Positions 33,366 to 44,631 of a DNA stretch of 64,000 bases are shown piece after piece. Each line of letters starts with the position of its first letter. Position 1 is the first letter of the stretch. The notes under the pieces are model-generated. The model ran no database searches. It saw only the letters and a list, made by a program, of their open reading frames with translations, and was not told the origin of the DNA. Location: positions 65,273,787 to 65,337,786 of the forward strand of contig NC_088792.1 in the NCBI RefSeq assembly GCF_011386835.1, given 5' to 3'. The position numbers and the translations under genes were made by a program. The stretch is from Chrysemys picta bellii (taxonomy: Eukaryota > Chordata > Testudines > Emydidae).

Positions 33366-34030
33366 CATATCATAGATTCCATATATGTGCAGGCCAGAAG
33401 GCACCGCTAGATCATCTAGTCTGAACCCTTGTATATCACAGGCCATTAAACTTCACCCAGTTACCAGGGCCAGCTCCAGGCACCAGCTTGTCAAGCAGGT
33501 GCTTGGGGCGGCCACTCCGGAGAGGGGCGGCACGTCCGGGTATTCGGCGGCAATTCAGTGGACGGTCCCTCACTCCTCCTGGGAGCGAAGGACCTCCCGT
33601 CGAATTGCCGCCGCAGATCGCGATCGCGGCTTTTTTTGTTTGTTTTGTTTTGGCTGCTTGGGGCGGCCAAAACCCTGGAGCCGGCCCTGCCAGTTACCCC
33701 TGTGTTGAGCCCAAAAACTTGGGTTAGACTAAAGGATTTCACTCCTCAGGAGACTAAACTGTTGTGTGCCACAGGCAAAGAACAAGAGAGACGGGGTGTT
33801 GCCTACAATGGCAGGAAATTATCTAGGTGGGATGTGCCCAGATGATCCTAGCAGACCACCTGTGGCCCATGCTGCAGAGAAAGACCAAAAAAACCCAACA
33901 ACCACACAGTCCCCATGAATCTGAAAATTCCTTCCCCACCCCAAATTGGTGATCAGCTGGACTCTGAGAATGGGAGCAAGACATGCCAGCTAGGCATCTA
34001 AAAAGAGAATTCTCTGTACCATCTCAGAGC
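33366..34030 (-). mobile_element. CR1 3' UTR region interrupted by a hAT-type element
   Basis: On the plus strand: CATAGATTCCATATATGTGC, AGATCATCTAGTCTGAACC, then after the insertion AGGAGACTAAACTGTTGTGT, CCATGCTGCAGAGAAAGACC, AAATTCCTTCCCCACCCCAA and TTGGTGATCAGCTGGACTCT. These CR1 3' UTR words appear in the same order in CR1-C and at 58507-59720. Confidence 0.75.
33465..33689. mobile_element. hAT-type MITE with perfect 8-bp target duplication
   Basis: Ends are CAGGGCCAGCTCCAGG and CTGGAGCCGGCCCTG. CCAGTTAC flanks both sides exactly (33457-33464 and 33690-33697). Internally, GGCGGCAATTC and GAATTGCCGCC are inverted and GGGGCGGCC occurs twice. It sits inside CR1 3' UTR sequence. Non-coding. 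Confidence 0.9.
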
Positions 34031-36588
34031 ACTGCATAACTTTACACTTAGGAGTAGTTCCGCTGAAATGAATGGGGTTCTGGGCAGCTGTTTGCCACAT
34101 CAGGGCCTTAATCATCATTATTTTGAACAGACAAGTCCTGAGAAAAGATGATTTGCACTAGCGACACCTACACCTTGCTAGGATGTTTTGACTGATTAAA
34201 GGCTATGGCGCCAGGCTATCATCCACTTCCATGATAGAGGGGAGCCAACACCTGTTGATCCCTGCAAGAGGGGAGTGCAACACAAGGATGGAGCGCTGCC
34301 TCTGCAGTATGCTCCCCTTTTCCGTCCCATGCAGTGGAAGCCCCTCTATGGGGGCTGTGCAGGCTCCGAAGGGCTAGTCCCACACCAGGGAGAATAGGAC
34401 CCTACTTTTTTAAACAGAGTTCAGCACGCTGAGGTTCCCAGCACAGTAGCAGAACAGCTGTAAAGAAATGGTAATGGCAGGATGAAACCTAGTCCTCAAC
34501 AGTGCATGATACTATAAATGTTTTCATTCTTAGTAGCTGATGAGGGAGCCTAAAAGCCCACGGAAACACTTGCCTCTAGCTTACATATTTCACTCTCCGT
34601 TGAAGCTAGTGACAGGTCCCCTCCCATTAGCTGAACTCTGGACTTATCAGGAGCAGACATCTGTAGCCACTGTCTAGTGGGACCACCCATCATCAACAGA
34701 AAATACCACTATGCACTCAGTGAGTAGAGGGAGGTCAGGGGTCACTTGCTCCAACCAGTTGACTCAAAGTATCTCAATAGGGCTTGAATGAAAAGGTCAT
34801 TTTAAGATACTATGCAATTCACTGACAGGGCACAGCGCAGGATGGGACAAAGGCAGCAAAGAGAAGCTGCTTTATTCTGGCTCTGGGCTGACTTTAGCCA
34901 TGCTAGAATTCACCATGGCAGCCATTTAAAACCTATGTTTTCTGATTAATCAAACTTTGTATTAAATAGAGAAAGGCGCACTCAGATGTTTACCCCCTCC
35001 CCCAAAATGGAAAATGTCACAAAAATAGCCAAATGTGAAAAAATACTATTTTATTTTTTCTGCAAAACACACGCATACATTTGTTTTGAAAAGACAACAT
35101 ATATGGTGGAGCTAAACCAGCGGTACTTGATTTAACATCCTCAGTTCCCCATGTCGAGGTGTAACTACAGTTCTAAGTACTTTCAAAGAGTGAAATCTTG
35201 CCCTTTTCCCCTACCCGCAGGCATAAATGGCTCTAAACACAGTCCCTAGCCCCTAAGCTTCCAATGCACTGGGGATGCCTGGACAAGCAGCACAAGGAGA
35301 CATCACTCCCTGATATGTTGCAGAGCAGTGCTCTGCAAACTGAGTTTTCTACAGACACTGGGTTCATGACTAGGTAAATCCATTGATCAAAACTGCCCTC
35401 GGAGGAGGAGGGCAGTGGCCATGCATGCAACAGCAGCAGTGAAATGGCTCCACTGGTGCTCTGTGTCCTGGAGCCAGATTCCACCCTCTCCCCAAACCCA
35501 AGGATAACCCCAGTGCAAAGCCTGTTATGGACTTAAGTTGCGTTTATACCCAGGTGTTTGCCAGTATTAGCACCATAATGGCCCTTATGAAATAAAAACA
35601 GGGACGGAGGTGGATGAATAGGAAAGAAATGAAGAAGAGAGTGAGACACAGAAAGGAAAGGAAGTGAGAGGGAAGGAGGAGGCAGAATGATAAGGGAAAG
35701 AAAGAGACAGCAAGTGAAGACCCACTGGCCTGTGCAATGAAGACTTGCAATAGAATCTGATCATAAAGGGGCTTTTACAGCAAGAAACAGTCTCACAGCA
35801 GCAGCTCTCAAGACTGGGGGAACAAGCCAAGTTTTCCCTTCCCTAGAGGAGATATTTCTTTATTGTGAGGGTAAGCACTAATTATGATTTCCGTTCAGAG
35901 ACTGAGGGAGGCTGTCAGTCATTCCAATGTCTCAGTAAAACTATTTTCAATAGGGTAAGAGCTGTGAGGACATTTTTTTTTATGATTGAATGGTAGGCCA
36001 GGAAGGCAAAGTCTAATAAAAGGGCTAATGGGATAGTGCTTCTAATAGGTGGGCACATAAGCTTATCCACACAGAGCCAATCACGTGGCAGGACCACAGG
36101 GCATGGGACAGTAAGGCATATGAGTAGTTGCCTCTCCGGCAGTTTGCAGGTAATGAATGGAAAGGCTCACAGATCTTCCCTGTGTATATCAGGTGTGAGG
36201 GCTTAACTTCTTTCTGCCCTATACAAGCAGTGGAAACATGCATGGATCCACTGGGGCTGCTTTTCACTTCAGCAGGTGAAGGTGCTGACTCCATTTCCCA
36301 CAGGCAAGCCAGACCTTATTTTGCTGACTAAAGAAGATGCCACTTAAATTAGGACTCATGTAGCCATATGTTTCAAACCAGTGGGTCATATTTTATACCG
36401 AAATGACTGTGACAGGCTCTATATTAGTGCTGATGAGCTGTATTTTTACAGTGTGCATTTTGAGTGCTAAACTATTTATTATTAAAGCTGATTAAAGTTA
36501 GAAAACTTTATCTGATTTTTGAATTAAGAAACAACAAAGAGTCTGTATCATATAAATTAGATATTTTAATAAAAGTCACAGCTCCCAT
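34031..36588. other. No recognisable gene; includes a polypurine tract
   Basis: Unique sequence with short frames. 35606-35720 is a strand-asymmetric G/A tract (see finding). No exon recognised. Confidence 0.45.
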
Positions 36589-36652
36589 ATACTATATATA
36601 TATAGTGTGTGTGTGTATATATATATATCTATACACACACACACACACACAC
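36589..36652. repeat. Compound dinucleotide microsatellite (TA)n(TG)n(TA)n(CA)n
   Basis: TATATATATAGTGTGTGTGT, then TATATATATATATCTATA, then CACACACACACACACACA. The TG and CA parts are complementary and can fold back. Confidence 0.9.
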
Positions 36653-37174
36653 TAGATTTGCAGCATACACTGGACGAAACAATGTTTTAATATGGACCTC
36701 AAGCATCCTACAGCCTTGGACTTCTGAGTGATGTAACACAATACAGTAATATGATTAAAACATAGCTTGGTTCTATCTACACTGAAACTCCAAACAGTAT
36801 TGTAACTGGGTCCCCCAGCATGGTAGACTTGGCCTCAGGACTGGATATGCCTAAACTACATATTCCACCATGTCAGGGGACCTGGTTACACTACAGTTGT
36901 CCCCTGGTACAGTATGGGGAAGTATGATTCCAGCTTATAATGTAGTTGGGACAATAAATGTCCCCAAACCATACTCAAATGCATGGCAGAGTTCAGGGGA
37001 CACAGTTCCTGTGTCCCCTCCAGGATGAAACCGTGCTTTAGTCATGTCTGGGAAGCAAGCAAAGCCATGCTGTTAACCAGGATTCCCTGAGAGCTGAATT
37101 TTTAGTGAAGGTGGAGTCTAACTGGCAGTCGCTAACAGGAGGCTGTATTCGTGGTATCATACTGTTTGGCTAAC
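36653..37174. other. No recognisable gene; possible decayed short DNA transposon
   Basis: Repeated words such as GGGTCCCCCAGCATGGTAGA, CAGGGGACCTGGTTACACTA and GTCCCCTGGTACAGTATGGG suggest an old repeat. I could not define ends or a target duplication. Confidence 0.35.
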
Positions 37175-37186
37175 ATATATGGGTAA

Positions 37187-37278
37187 GCTTATGCTCCCAA
37201 TACTTCTGTTAGTCTTAAAGGTGCCACAGGACCCTCTGTTGCTTTTTACAGATTCAGACTAATACGACTACCCCTCTG
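37187..37278 (+). mobile_element. PLE tail, short 5'-truncated insertion with 12-bp duplication
   Basis: The sequence GCTTATGCTCCCAATACTTC, TGTTAGTCTTAAAGGTGCCA, then CAGATTCAGACTAATACGAC and TACCCCTCTGAT matches the terminal 92 bases of the PLE family. ATATATGGGTAA flanks it exactly (37175-37186 and 37279-37290). This gives a clean 3' end for the family. Confidence 0.85.
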
Positions 37279-37290
37279 ATATATGGGTAA

Positions 37291-37499
37291 TTCAGTGATC
37301 TATGAAGCTCTTTTGAAATGATAGTAGGCACTTTATAAATTGGTCAAGAGACAGCCCAATCAAATGTTGATAAGTTCAGGTCTGCAGGAGCCTCCGCACA
37401 TCCACGGTCCTGCCCTCCCACAAATCCCCCAGAATTCACACAGATTGGAGGCCAAATCCTCCACAAGCCTTCCATTTTTGGCAAATCTCCCTGTCCTGC
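37291..37499. other. No recognisable gene
   Basis: Short interval between the PLE tail and CR1-D. The frames at 37340-37570 are chance frames. Confidence 0.4.
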
Positions 37500-38155
37500 C
37501 CAATGCACAATTAACCTGTGGAACTCACTGCCACAAGATAGTGAGTCCAAGAGGAGTCACAAAGAATTAGACCTTTATAAGAATAATGAGAATTTCCACA
37601 GTTAACATTAGATATCATTTAAAATATGTTTTTTAGAAGGAATATAAAATCTTGTGCTCCAGATCATAAACTAACTCAGGGCTAGGCAACCTATGGCACA
37701 CGTGCCGAAGGCGGCACGCAAGCTGATTTTCAGTGGCGCTTACACTGCCTGGGTCCTGGCCACCGGTCTGGGGGGTTCTGCATTTTAATTTAATTTTAAA
37801 TGAAGCTTCTTAAACATTTTAAAAACCTTATTTACTTTACATAACTTTACAATAGTTGAGTTATATATTATAGAGTTATAGAAAGAGACCTTCTAAAAAT
37901 GTTAAAATGTATTACTGGCACGCAAAACCTTAAATTAGAGTGAATAAATGAAGACTCGGCACACCACTTCTGAAAGGTTGCCAACCCCTGAACTAACTAC
38001 TGACAGAGTTAAGAAGAAATTTCCCTGATGGGCAGGCTATTCCACTATTGTCTGTCCATCCACAAGGATTTTTGCCGCATCCTTTGAAATATCAGATACT
38101 AGCCACTGCCAGACACAGGACATTGGACTAGACTGGTCTTTGGTAATTCATATGT
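37500..38155 (+). mobile_element. CR1-D: CR1 3' end, plus strand, interrupted by a hAT-type element
   Basis: CAATTAACCTGTGGAACTCA, CTGCCACAAGATAG and AATTAGACCTTTATAAGAAT are the end of CR1 ORF2. After the hAT insertion, AAGAAGAAATTTCCCTGATG, GGGCAGGCTATTCCACTATT and GATACTAGCCACTGCCAGAC lead to GACTAGACTGGTCTTTGG, the CR1 3' UTR. The only clear plus-strand CR1 in the window. Confidence 0.8.
37677..37990. mobile_element. hAT-type MITE with perfect 8-bp target duplication
   Basis: Ends are CAGGGCTAGGCAACCTATGG and GGTTGCCAACCCCTG. AACTAACT flanks both sides (37669-37676 and 37991-37998). The interior is AT-rich, with TTTTAATTTAATTTTAAATG and TATATATTATAGAGTTATAG. It splits CR1-D. Confidence 0.9.
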
Positions 38156-38161
38156 GCCAGA

Positions 38162-38560
38162 GGGTCTGTGTACACGGCATTGTAAACCTGGGTCTGTGTG
38201 ACCTGGGCTTGTGGATTTGGTGTTTCCTAGCCTGCACTTGAGTGATTGCATTCCTTTGTAAACCTGGCCTTACAGTTGCTGGAGCTGGCTCCAACAGCTG
38301 TGCTACTTATCCATACTGCACTGCTAAGACCTTCTGGCTCGGGTCTGCAGCTTGAGCTGTGTCCACCTACAAAATGACAGGGCAATGACTCAAGTCACAG
38401 CAGCATTCAGTCTCTGACCCCACCTCCCCCAGCAGGGTCCTAGCACTGGGTCCTGAGTGCTTGATGACCTGAGTCAGACTGAATTATGTGTGGACAAAAG
38501 GAAGGCTTAAGCTCAAACCTGAGTCAGATTCCAGGCTTAGTGTGCAGTGTAGACATACCC
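38162..38560. mobile_element. Probable Harbinger-like MITE
   Basis: Ends are GGGTCTGTGTACACGGCA and TGCAGTGTAGACATACCC, close to inverted repeats of the GGGTATGTCTACACT type seen in other MITEs here. The flanking triplets (AGA, CAA) do not match, so the exact ends are not proven. It lies between the end of CR1-D and MIR sequence. Confidence 0.5.
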
Positions 38561-38562
38561 CA

Positions 38563-38720
38563 AGTGATTTGCCCCAGGCCACAGGAAGAATCAGTTCCAG
38601 AATTAGAATTAAAATTCAGGAACTCCTGAATCCTATACCCATGTGTTGTTTCCTTCATATTTCCAACTCCTGTCACACCAGAAAGAATGCACAGACCTTG
38701 GAATTTCAGTGTAGAACTTC
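38563..38720 (-). repeat. MIR fragment, minus strand
   Basis: AGTGATTTGCCCCAGGCCAC, AGGAAGAATCAGTTCCAGAA and GGAACTCCTGAATCC resemble the MIR core in reverse complement. Weak match. Confidence 0.5.
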
Positions 38721-40383
38721 TGCTACTAGACCAGCTGGCCATGATTTGGTCTCTTTATCCCCACTGCTGTCACTGCTAAGCATCAGGAAATATACCCACT
38801 AGGAAAGATCCTGCAAGCAGAGTTCTTTAGATTGAAGAAGCAGAGCCCATGTCATTTTTTCACATGAAATTTCATTGGCAATGTCTGGCACTGCAGCAGC
38901 ATTTCTACATTCCACTGAGATTTGGAAGTGCACATGGGTTCCACTACAGCAAAACAAATCACCCCAAGGAATAGAAAACTCTGAAAAGGAGGGGGATAGC
39001 GAAGATGAAAGCTTCAGGTCTGTTTGTAAATTATGTATTATCTGTGCCTCTAATGCCCAGAGGTGTAATAAATTTAGAGGTTTCAACAAAAAAGCCCATC
39101 ACTGACACCTTACACTCCTAAAATTCATTAGTATCCTGGGAGTTGAAATAAAGGAGATAAAACAGTGAATAAATAATCAAAAAGAGGGAAAGGTTTCATC
39201 ATTTTCTGAGGCTGTTTTAAGCTTTTCCTAATAGTTTCAAAACTAGTGGAGGGAAAAACACTGCTTACTAAATTGTCCTTTTGATTCGTATTATCTGTGG
39301 CCTTAGAGATTGAAAGAAATCAGTATTTTCTTGTAAGTTTGATTGCAAAATACAAAATTATTTAGTGATTATTACAAGGAGAGATGAGCCAAAACTGAAA
39401 CCTCAAATCTTTGGAATTTCAACAGGAGAGTGTAGGATTGGATTCAAATTGCCAAATCTCAATTTGCCCCAAATGTTGCTTCCAAACCCAAAGGTACTAT
39501 TTGTTATTTCTGGCTTGGATCTTGAAACCTTGCGAGACCTGTTCTTATGACTGGGAAAACCAAAGTTTGGGTTTCAGAAAAACTTTACAATATTTTGAGG
39601 GATCTAGAGTTTCTATACCATAAAACAATGTTTTCCACAAGTTTTGTTTTGTAAGTCTCTCTTTTTCAATCTACTCTTTAGCACTCCTCTGGCTTAAAAA
39701 TCCCTAGCATGGTGTTCCATATAGTGAGCAATAAAGGGAAAAGAACCAGTAGTCATTTTAATATGTCCTACTAATTCATCAATCCCAGTTCTGTTGGATT
39801 TTAATGTATGTGACAATGAAAGTTTTGTACATTTTTTCTAGCCCTTCTCCAGGAGTTGACTATTGTAGAACTGCATGGTAATGACCTCTACAATTTCCAA
39901 TTTCTCTGTAAAACAGGCCATGAAATATTAAGGGCCAGATTCTAGTCCATGTTGAGTGAGTCCCCTCCACTTGAAAACATGAACCTTAAAAGTATTAAAA
40001 AGAACCTTGTTTTTCTATTGTTTTAAAAATCTCATGATTTCAGGGCACCTGACGCCATGGTTTTTGAAAGCTCTGTAAGCAGTGCTAGAAATTTTGAAGG
40101 AAGTGTGGGGAGGGAGAATCAGGGCCCTGGCCTTATCCCCTACCTATCTTGTCTGCTGGAGGCCTGGAGTTGGCACTGGGAGAAGTACATGCTGCTCTCT
40201 TTCGAGAGCACCTGGAGATATTCTCCCTATTCTCTTCTCCACAGGCAGAACATCGCTGGGAACTGCCACCTATGCAATGCTGTTCTGCTGCCCCTATTAA
40301 GTAGCTAAAGCATGTCCTTAAAAGTGACAATCTAGCTCTAAGCATAATAATAATAAAATAATAATATCTTGTGTTTGCTGGGA
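38721..40383. other. No recognisable gene
   Basis: The stretch at 39380-39620 (GAGATGAGCCAAAACTGAAA and following) has repeat-like phrasing, but I cannot name a family. The frames at 40057-40308 have no domain. Confidence 0.4.
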
Positions 40384-42400
40384 TCAAGCTAGGACACCAG
40401 ATGACTGGAGAATGGGATTGATTGTGCCTCTTTGGAAGGGTCTGAGTGATGCAAATGAGCCAGACACCGATCAGGGCATCATGCTGTTACATCAGCCTCT
40501 CAAAGTTCTTGAGAGAGTTTTGGAGGTGACGTTGATGTGCAAGGTGGAGGATAATATTGAGAGAAGCAACACGGCTTTAGGAAGTTAAGGAGTACTATAG
40601 ATGCAATGTTTGCAATGAGTCAGAAGTTTGAAAGAATGATAAATGGGGGCGCAACTGCTATGTAGCATTTTTTGATCCTGAGAAAGCATATGACTTGGTT
40701 CGTGGGAGCTGGTGTCTGGAGTATTGAGATGGATGGGAGGGGCCCTGCAAGAAGTTGAGGTGACAGAGGAGATGTATCAAGGATCAAGAGCTAAAGTGCT
40801 AACAACACATGGCATTTCTGAGCGTTTTGAAGTGATGATGGGACTGAGACAAGGTAGTGGTGCTGAGCCCACTTCTCTTCATCCTAGTTATGGAGTTAAC
40901 GGGTAAGAGAACCGAGCCTGCGGAGACACAGAGAAAAGTAACGTCTGCTGACAATCTGGCCCATTTAGCTGACAGCAAAGAGAAATTGGTAAATATGATA
41001 TCAGAGTGAGCATCTGTGTTTGAAGATCGGGGTTTGAAGGTAAACAGAAAGAAAACTGAAATTACCCAAGTAAGGAAGGTGGAAGATGAGCTGTTGATTG
41101 AAGTTTCAGGAAAGAAGCTGAATCAGAAGAAACAATTTGTGTATTGGGTAAGTACACTTAGTGCCATTGGAGAGAGATGTGGAGATTTGAAAAGAAACCA
41201 GTGTGCCCGGGCAGCAGTGAAAAAGGTGGCATGAGTACGGTGAGAGGAGCAATCAAGTAAAAAATTGAAAGGAAAAGTGTATGCTGCATGTGTTTGTCCC
41301 TGACTGCTCTATGGTTTGGAAACAGTGAGTCTTACGGAGATGGAAGAAAAGAAGATATAGGTAGTAGAAAATAATAGAGTGAGGAGAATGGCTGGCAAGT
41401 GAAAGGGAGGCAGAATGTCCATGGAAGAAATTAGGAGGAAGATGAACTTGGGACTCTTAAGTATCAGGGGGTAGCCGTGTTAGTCTGGATCTGTAAAAAA
41501 CAACAGAGAGTCCTGTGGCACCTTTAAGACTAACAGATGTATTGGAGCATAAGCTTTCGTGGGTGATTGCCCACTTCGTCAGATGCATGTAATGGAAATT
41601 TCCAGGGGCAGGTATAAATATGCTGGCAAGAATCAGTCTGGAGATAACGAGGTTAGTTCAATCAGGGAGGGTGAGGTCCTCTGCTAGCAGTTAAGTGTGA
41701 ACACCAAGGGAGGAGAAACTGCTTCTATAGTTGGCTAGCCATTCACAGTCTTTGTTTAATCCTGATCTGATGGTGTCAAATTTGCAAATGAACTGAAGCT
41801 GAAGCTGAGAAACTGCTGAGCTTCAGTTCATCTGCAAATTTGACACCATCAGATCAGGATTAAACAAAGACTGTGAATGGCTAGCCAACTACAGAAGCAG
41901 TTTCTCCTCCCTTGGTGTTCACACTTAACTGCTAGCAGACGACCTCACCCTCCCTGATTGAACTAACCTCGTTATCTCCAGACTGATTCTTGCCAGCATA
42001 TTTATACCTGCCCCTGGAAATTTCCTTTACATGCATCCGACGAAGTGGGCATTCACCCACGAAAGCTTATGCTCCAATACATCTGTTAGTCTTAAAGCTG
42101 GTACAGGACTTTCTGTTACTTGGGACTCTTAGTGATAGATAGACTTGAGAGGGCACCTTTAGGGTGGGCTGGACATGTCAGAAGAATGGGAGAGAACAAC
42201 CAACAAAGACAGCTTGGGAGGAAGAGGACAGAGAGAAAGGATGTGAAAGACCAAGGATGCGGTGGAAAGACTCAGTCAAAAGAAGATTGAAGAGAAAAGG
42301 AGTGGAACTCCAAGACCTACAAACCTGTGCCACGGACCGGAAGGAGCAGCAAAGAATTGTGTGCGCCTCTGACTCTGCTTAAATGGGGTAAGGAGTTGAG
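40384..42400 (+). pseudogene. RTE-like LINE reverse transcriptase remnant
   Basis: This is a decayed non-LTR retrotransposon ORF, distinct from CR1. The pieces in order are TPDDWRMGLIVPLWKG, KVLERVLEVTLMCKVEDNIE, STIDAMFAMSQKFERM, EVTEEMYQGSRAKVLTTHGI, MMGLRQGS, SADNLAHLADSKEKL, VFEDRGLKVNRKKTEITQV and, past the inserted PLE foldback, PLGWAGHVRRMG and ERPRMRWKDSVKRRLKRKGV. The RT catalytic motif reads ADN where ADD is expected. Many frameshifts and stops. The clade is my judgement from motif style. Ends are approximate. Confidence 0.75.
41460..42117. mobile_element. PLE foldback, 658 bp, with perfect 14-bp target duplication
   Basis: Long inverted arms (about 41500-41799 and 41820-42117) surround a 20-bp spacer. 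Each arm includes the PLE tail and the last part of the GIY-YIG frame. The plus-sense arm encodes CKFDTIRSGLNKDCEWLANY at about 41833-41892. ACTTGGGACTCTTA flanks the element exactly (41446-41459 and 42118-42131). It splits the RTE-like remnant, whose frame resumes after it. The outer part of the first arm (AGTATCAGGGGGTAGCCGTG) has no partner in the second arm. Confidence 0.9.
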
Positions 42401-42407
42401 AAGTGAA

Positions 42408-42480
42408 GTGAATAATATCTAGCTCTCACATAGTGCTTTTCATCAGTAGATCTCAAAGCACTTTACAAAGGAGGTTAGTA
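42408..42480 (-). repeat. MIR/L2-like fragment, minus strand
   Basis: AATATCTAGCTCTCACATAG, TGCTTTTCATCAGTAGATCT and CAAAGCACTTTACAAAGGAG match the reverse complement of an MIR-type tail. Confidence 0.55.
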
Positions 42481-44530
42481 TAAATGTTTTACAAGGCTTT
42501 GAATTCGGGAGCCTGTGAGGCTCATAAAGGTTCTACATTGTTGGCATTGGATTTCCCCATCTGTGTTATATACACAACAAAGAGGTGGCCTAAATATAAC
42601 CACAAAGGAAACATCCAAGCACTTTGTAATGTCAGAACCATGAGATGGTTGCCTGACCTTTATTCACAGATTTTCCCTGCTCTATATTTTCCTTAATAAA
42701 CCAATCCTTCTTATACCCAACTGCCTCCCTCCTGCCCACCCTCTTATCCACCTCCCCTCTCAGCCTCTTGTTGCACTGTTGCAAATTCTACTTCTTTCAA
42801 TACATCTCATGGCCAGAAAACTTTGGACTGCAAATTTCAGTTAGAGAAGGGGATTTGTTTCCTCACAAGCTCAACATCCATCAGGATCCTAAGGCTCCTA
42901 GGGCTACACTGATGCACATAAATTAGGCAGCCTGACTCACAAAAGTGCTGAGTTTTCAAAAATTAACCTTTGTTTTACTATAAATTAACTAAAACTTTGA
43001 AACCAAAAGGATATTTCAAACCGGAAAATGCATTTCAAAAATGTCAAAATGGGACCTTTCGACAAGTTCAAAACTTTTTTTTCTTCCCAAAAATGTGTTG
43101 GACTTGGGAGATGTGACAAAAGTGACCCTTTCCTGCGAACTATTTCAGTTTAGACTTAAGTGGGGTTTTTTTGTCTGAAATGTTGATTAATTGGAAATGT
43201 TTCATCAGAAAATTGCCAATCAGCTCTAGAGAGAACTAAGTTGTGTCACCCCTTCTTGCGGAGCACCTTACTCCATCCTGTTTGCCTCGCCAGTTATGCT
43301 GGCCAGCAAGGTAAAAGGGCAGAGCTGGGATTCTTCCACTCACCACTTTTCTCTACTCCACTCCCCATTTACTCCCCCCCTCTCCCAGTTTGCTGAAATT
43401 ATTCCTGCTCACCTCACTGCAGCCAATATCACAATCTGAACAGGGCCAAGAAAGGGAATAAGAATTCTTTATTCCCCTTACTCCCCTGCATGGCCAAATA
43501 AGGACAGTGACCATCTACCTCTTGATCACAGTTATTGATCACACGTGGAATAATGTTTCTGGGCCTGATCCTGAGGTTCACATTCATTCGTTACTCTCAT
43601 GCACTTCAGTGGGAGTTTTCCTTGAGTGAGGACTAAAGGCTTGGGCTCAGTGGGAGAATGATTCACAGATGCTCTTGAAGAGCAATAAAAAATGACTGCG
43701 CACAAATGAACAACGTGACACTTACGACCGCTGGTATTCCTGCCAATCAAAAGAAGGCCATAGGAAAACATTCTGAGGAGCTTTACAGACAGGAATGCCC
43801 CATGGAAATTTATACATAAACACAAGAGTTTGGCAATACAGTGAAGTGCAGTGTTCCCGCATACCACAGTTTAGATTGCTCTGAACTGGTATATTTTTGT
43901 ATGTCTTGAAGAAAAACATCTTTCTCATTTGCAGAAGATAAATTTAAACACCAGAGTTGCACGCTAGCGCCTGTGGCCTTTTACACATTGGTTTTTACTA
44001 TTCTAGTCCATGAGTCATAAATTGGAGCACTTCTCCCATAGGTACTTCTATTCCCAAGGCTACTCACTCAGATTGGCAGATTTTACAAAACAGTATGTTA
44101 TCCGTAAGAGGTTGAAAATTAAAATGGGAAAGGTGGCAGTGTAAGAAGAGGCCCCTAGTAAAATAAACAATGGCTGTGGAGACTGCTGTTTATTTGGACT
44201 CCATGAAGTGGTTCTTTGCAAAGGAAGAGGTGAACAGGCTGCACTGATTCAACAATGAGAAGCAGATTAGGATGCTGCAAGTCAGTGCTAGAAGAGGAAT
44301 TATAACTGTGCTATAACTCCTGGGTTCCCAATGATAACATCTCCTACATAAGCAATATCAAACTGTTCTTCTTTATAAAAGAGCAGTGACAGATCAAGAT
44401 AGAGCCTTGGAAAATGTCACAGGAAACCATCTGTCCTGGGGTTACATCTCGTTGACCCATGGTTTGCTTTGTCCGTGTAAGAGTGTCTGCTCTTCTTTTT
44501 TATATATTAACAAAAGCAGCAACTGAGGAC
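42481..44530. other. No recognisable gene
   Basis: Unique sequence. 43000-43210 has repeated TTTCAAA/TTTTGAAA-type words (AAATGTCAAAATGGGACCTT) and may be a decayed repeat. The frame at 43532-43867 (minus) has no domain. Confidence 0.4.
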
Positions 44531-44631
44531 GGGCCTGATCCTGCAAAGTGATGCGCTCCCTAATTTCCAATGGGAATAGACAGCAATCAGCATCACGCAG
44601 GAGGCACCCGGCACTTCACAGGATCAGGCCC
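44531..44631. repeat. Small foldback repeat
   Basis: GGGCCTGATCCTG at the left end and CAGGATCAGGCCC at the right end are exact 13-bp inverted repeats around a 75-bp interior. No target duplication seen. A similar GGGCCTGATCCTGAGG phrase occurs at 43561, so the family may be dispersed. Confidence 0.55.

Noticed and set aside
36760..37050. Possible MITE around GTTCTATCTACACTG
   Set aside because: I could not find matching ends or a target duplication, so it is only mentioned in the interval note.
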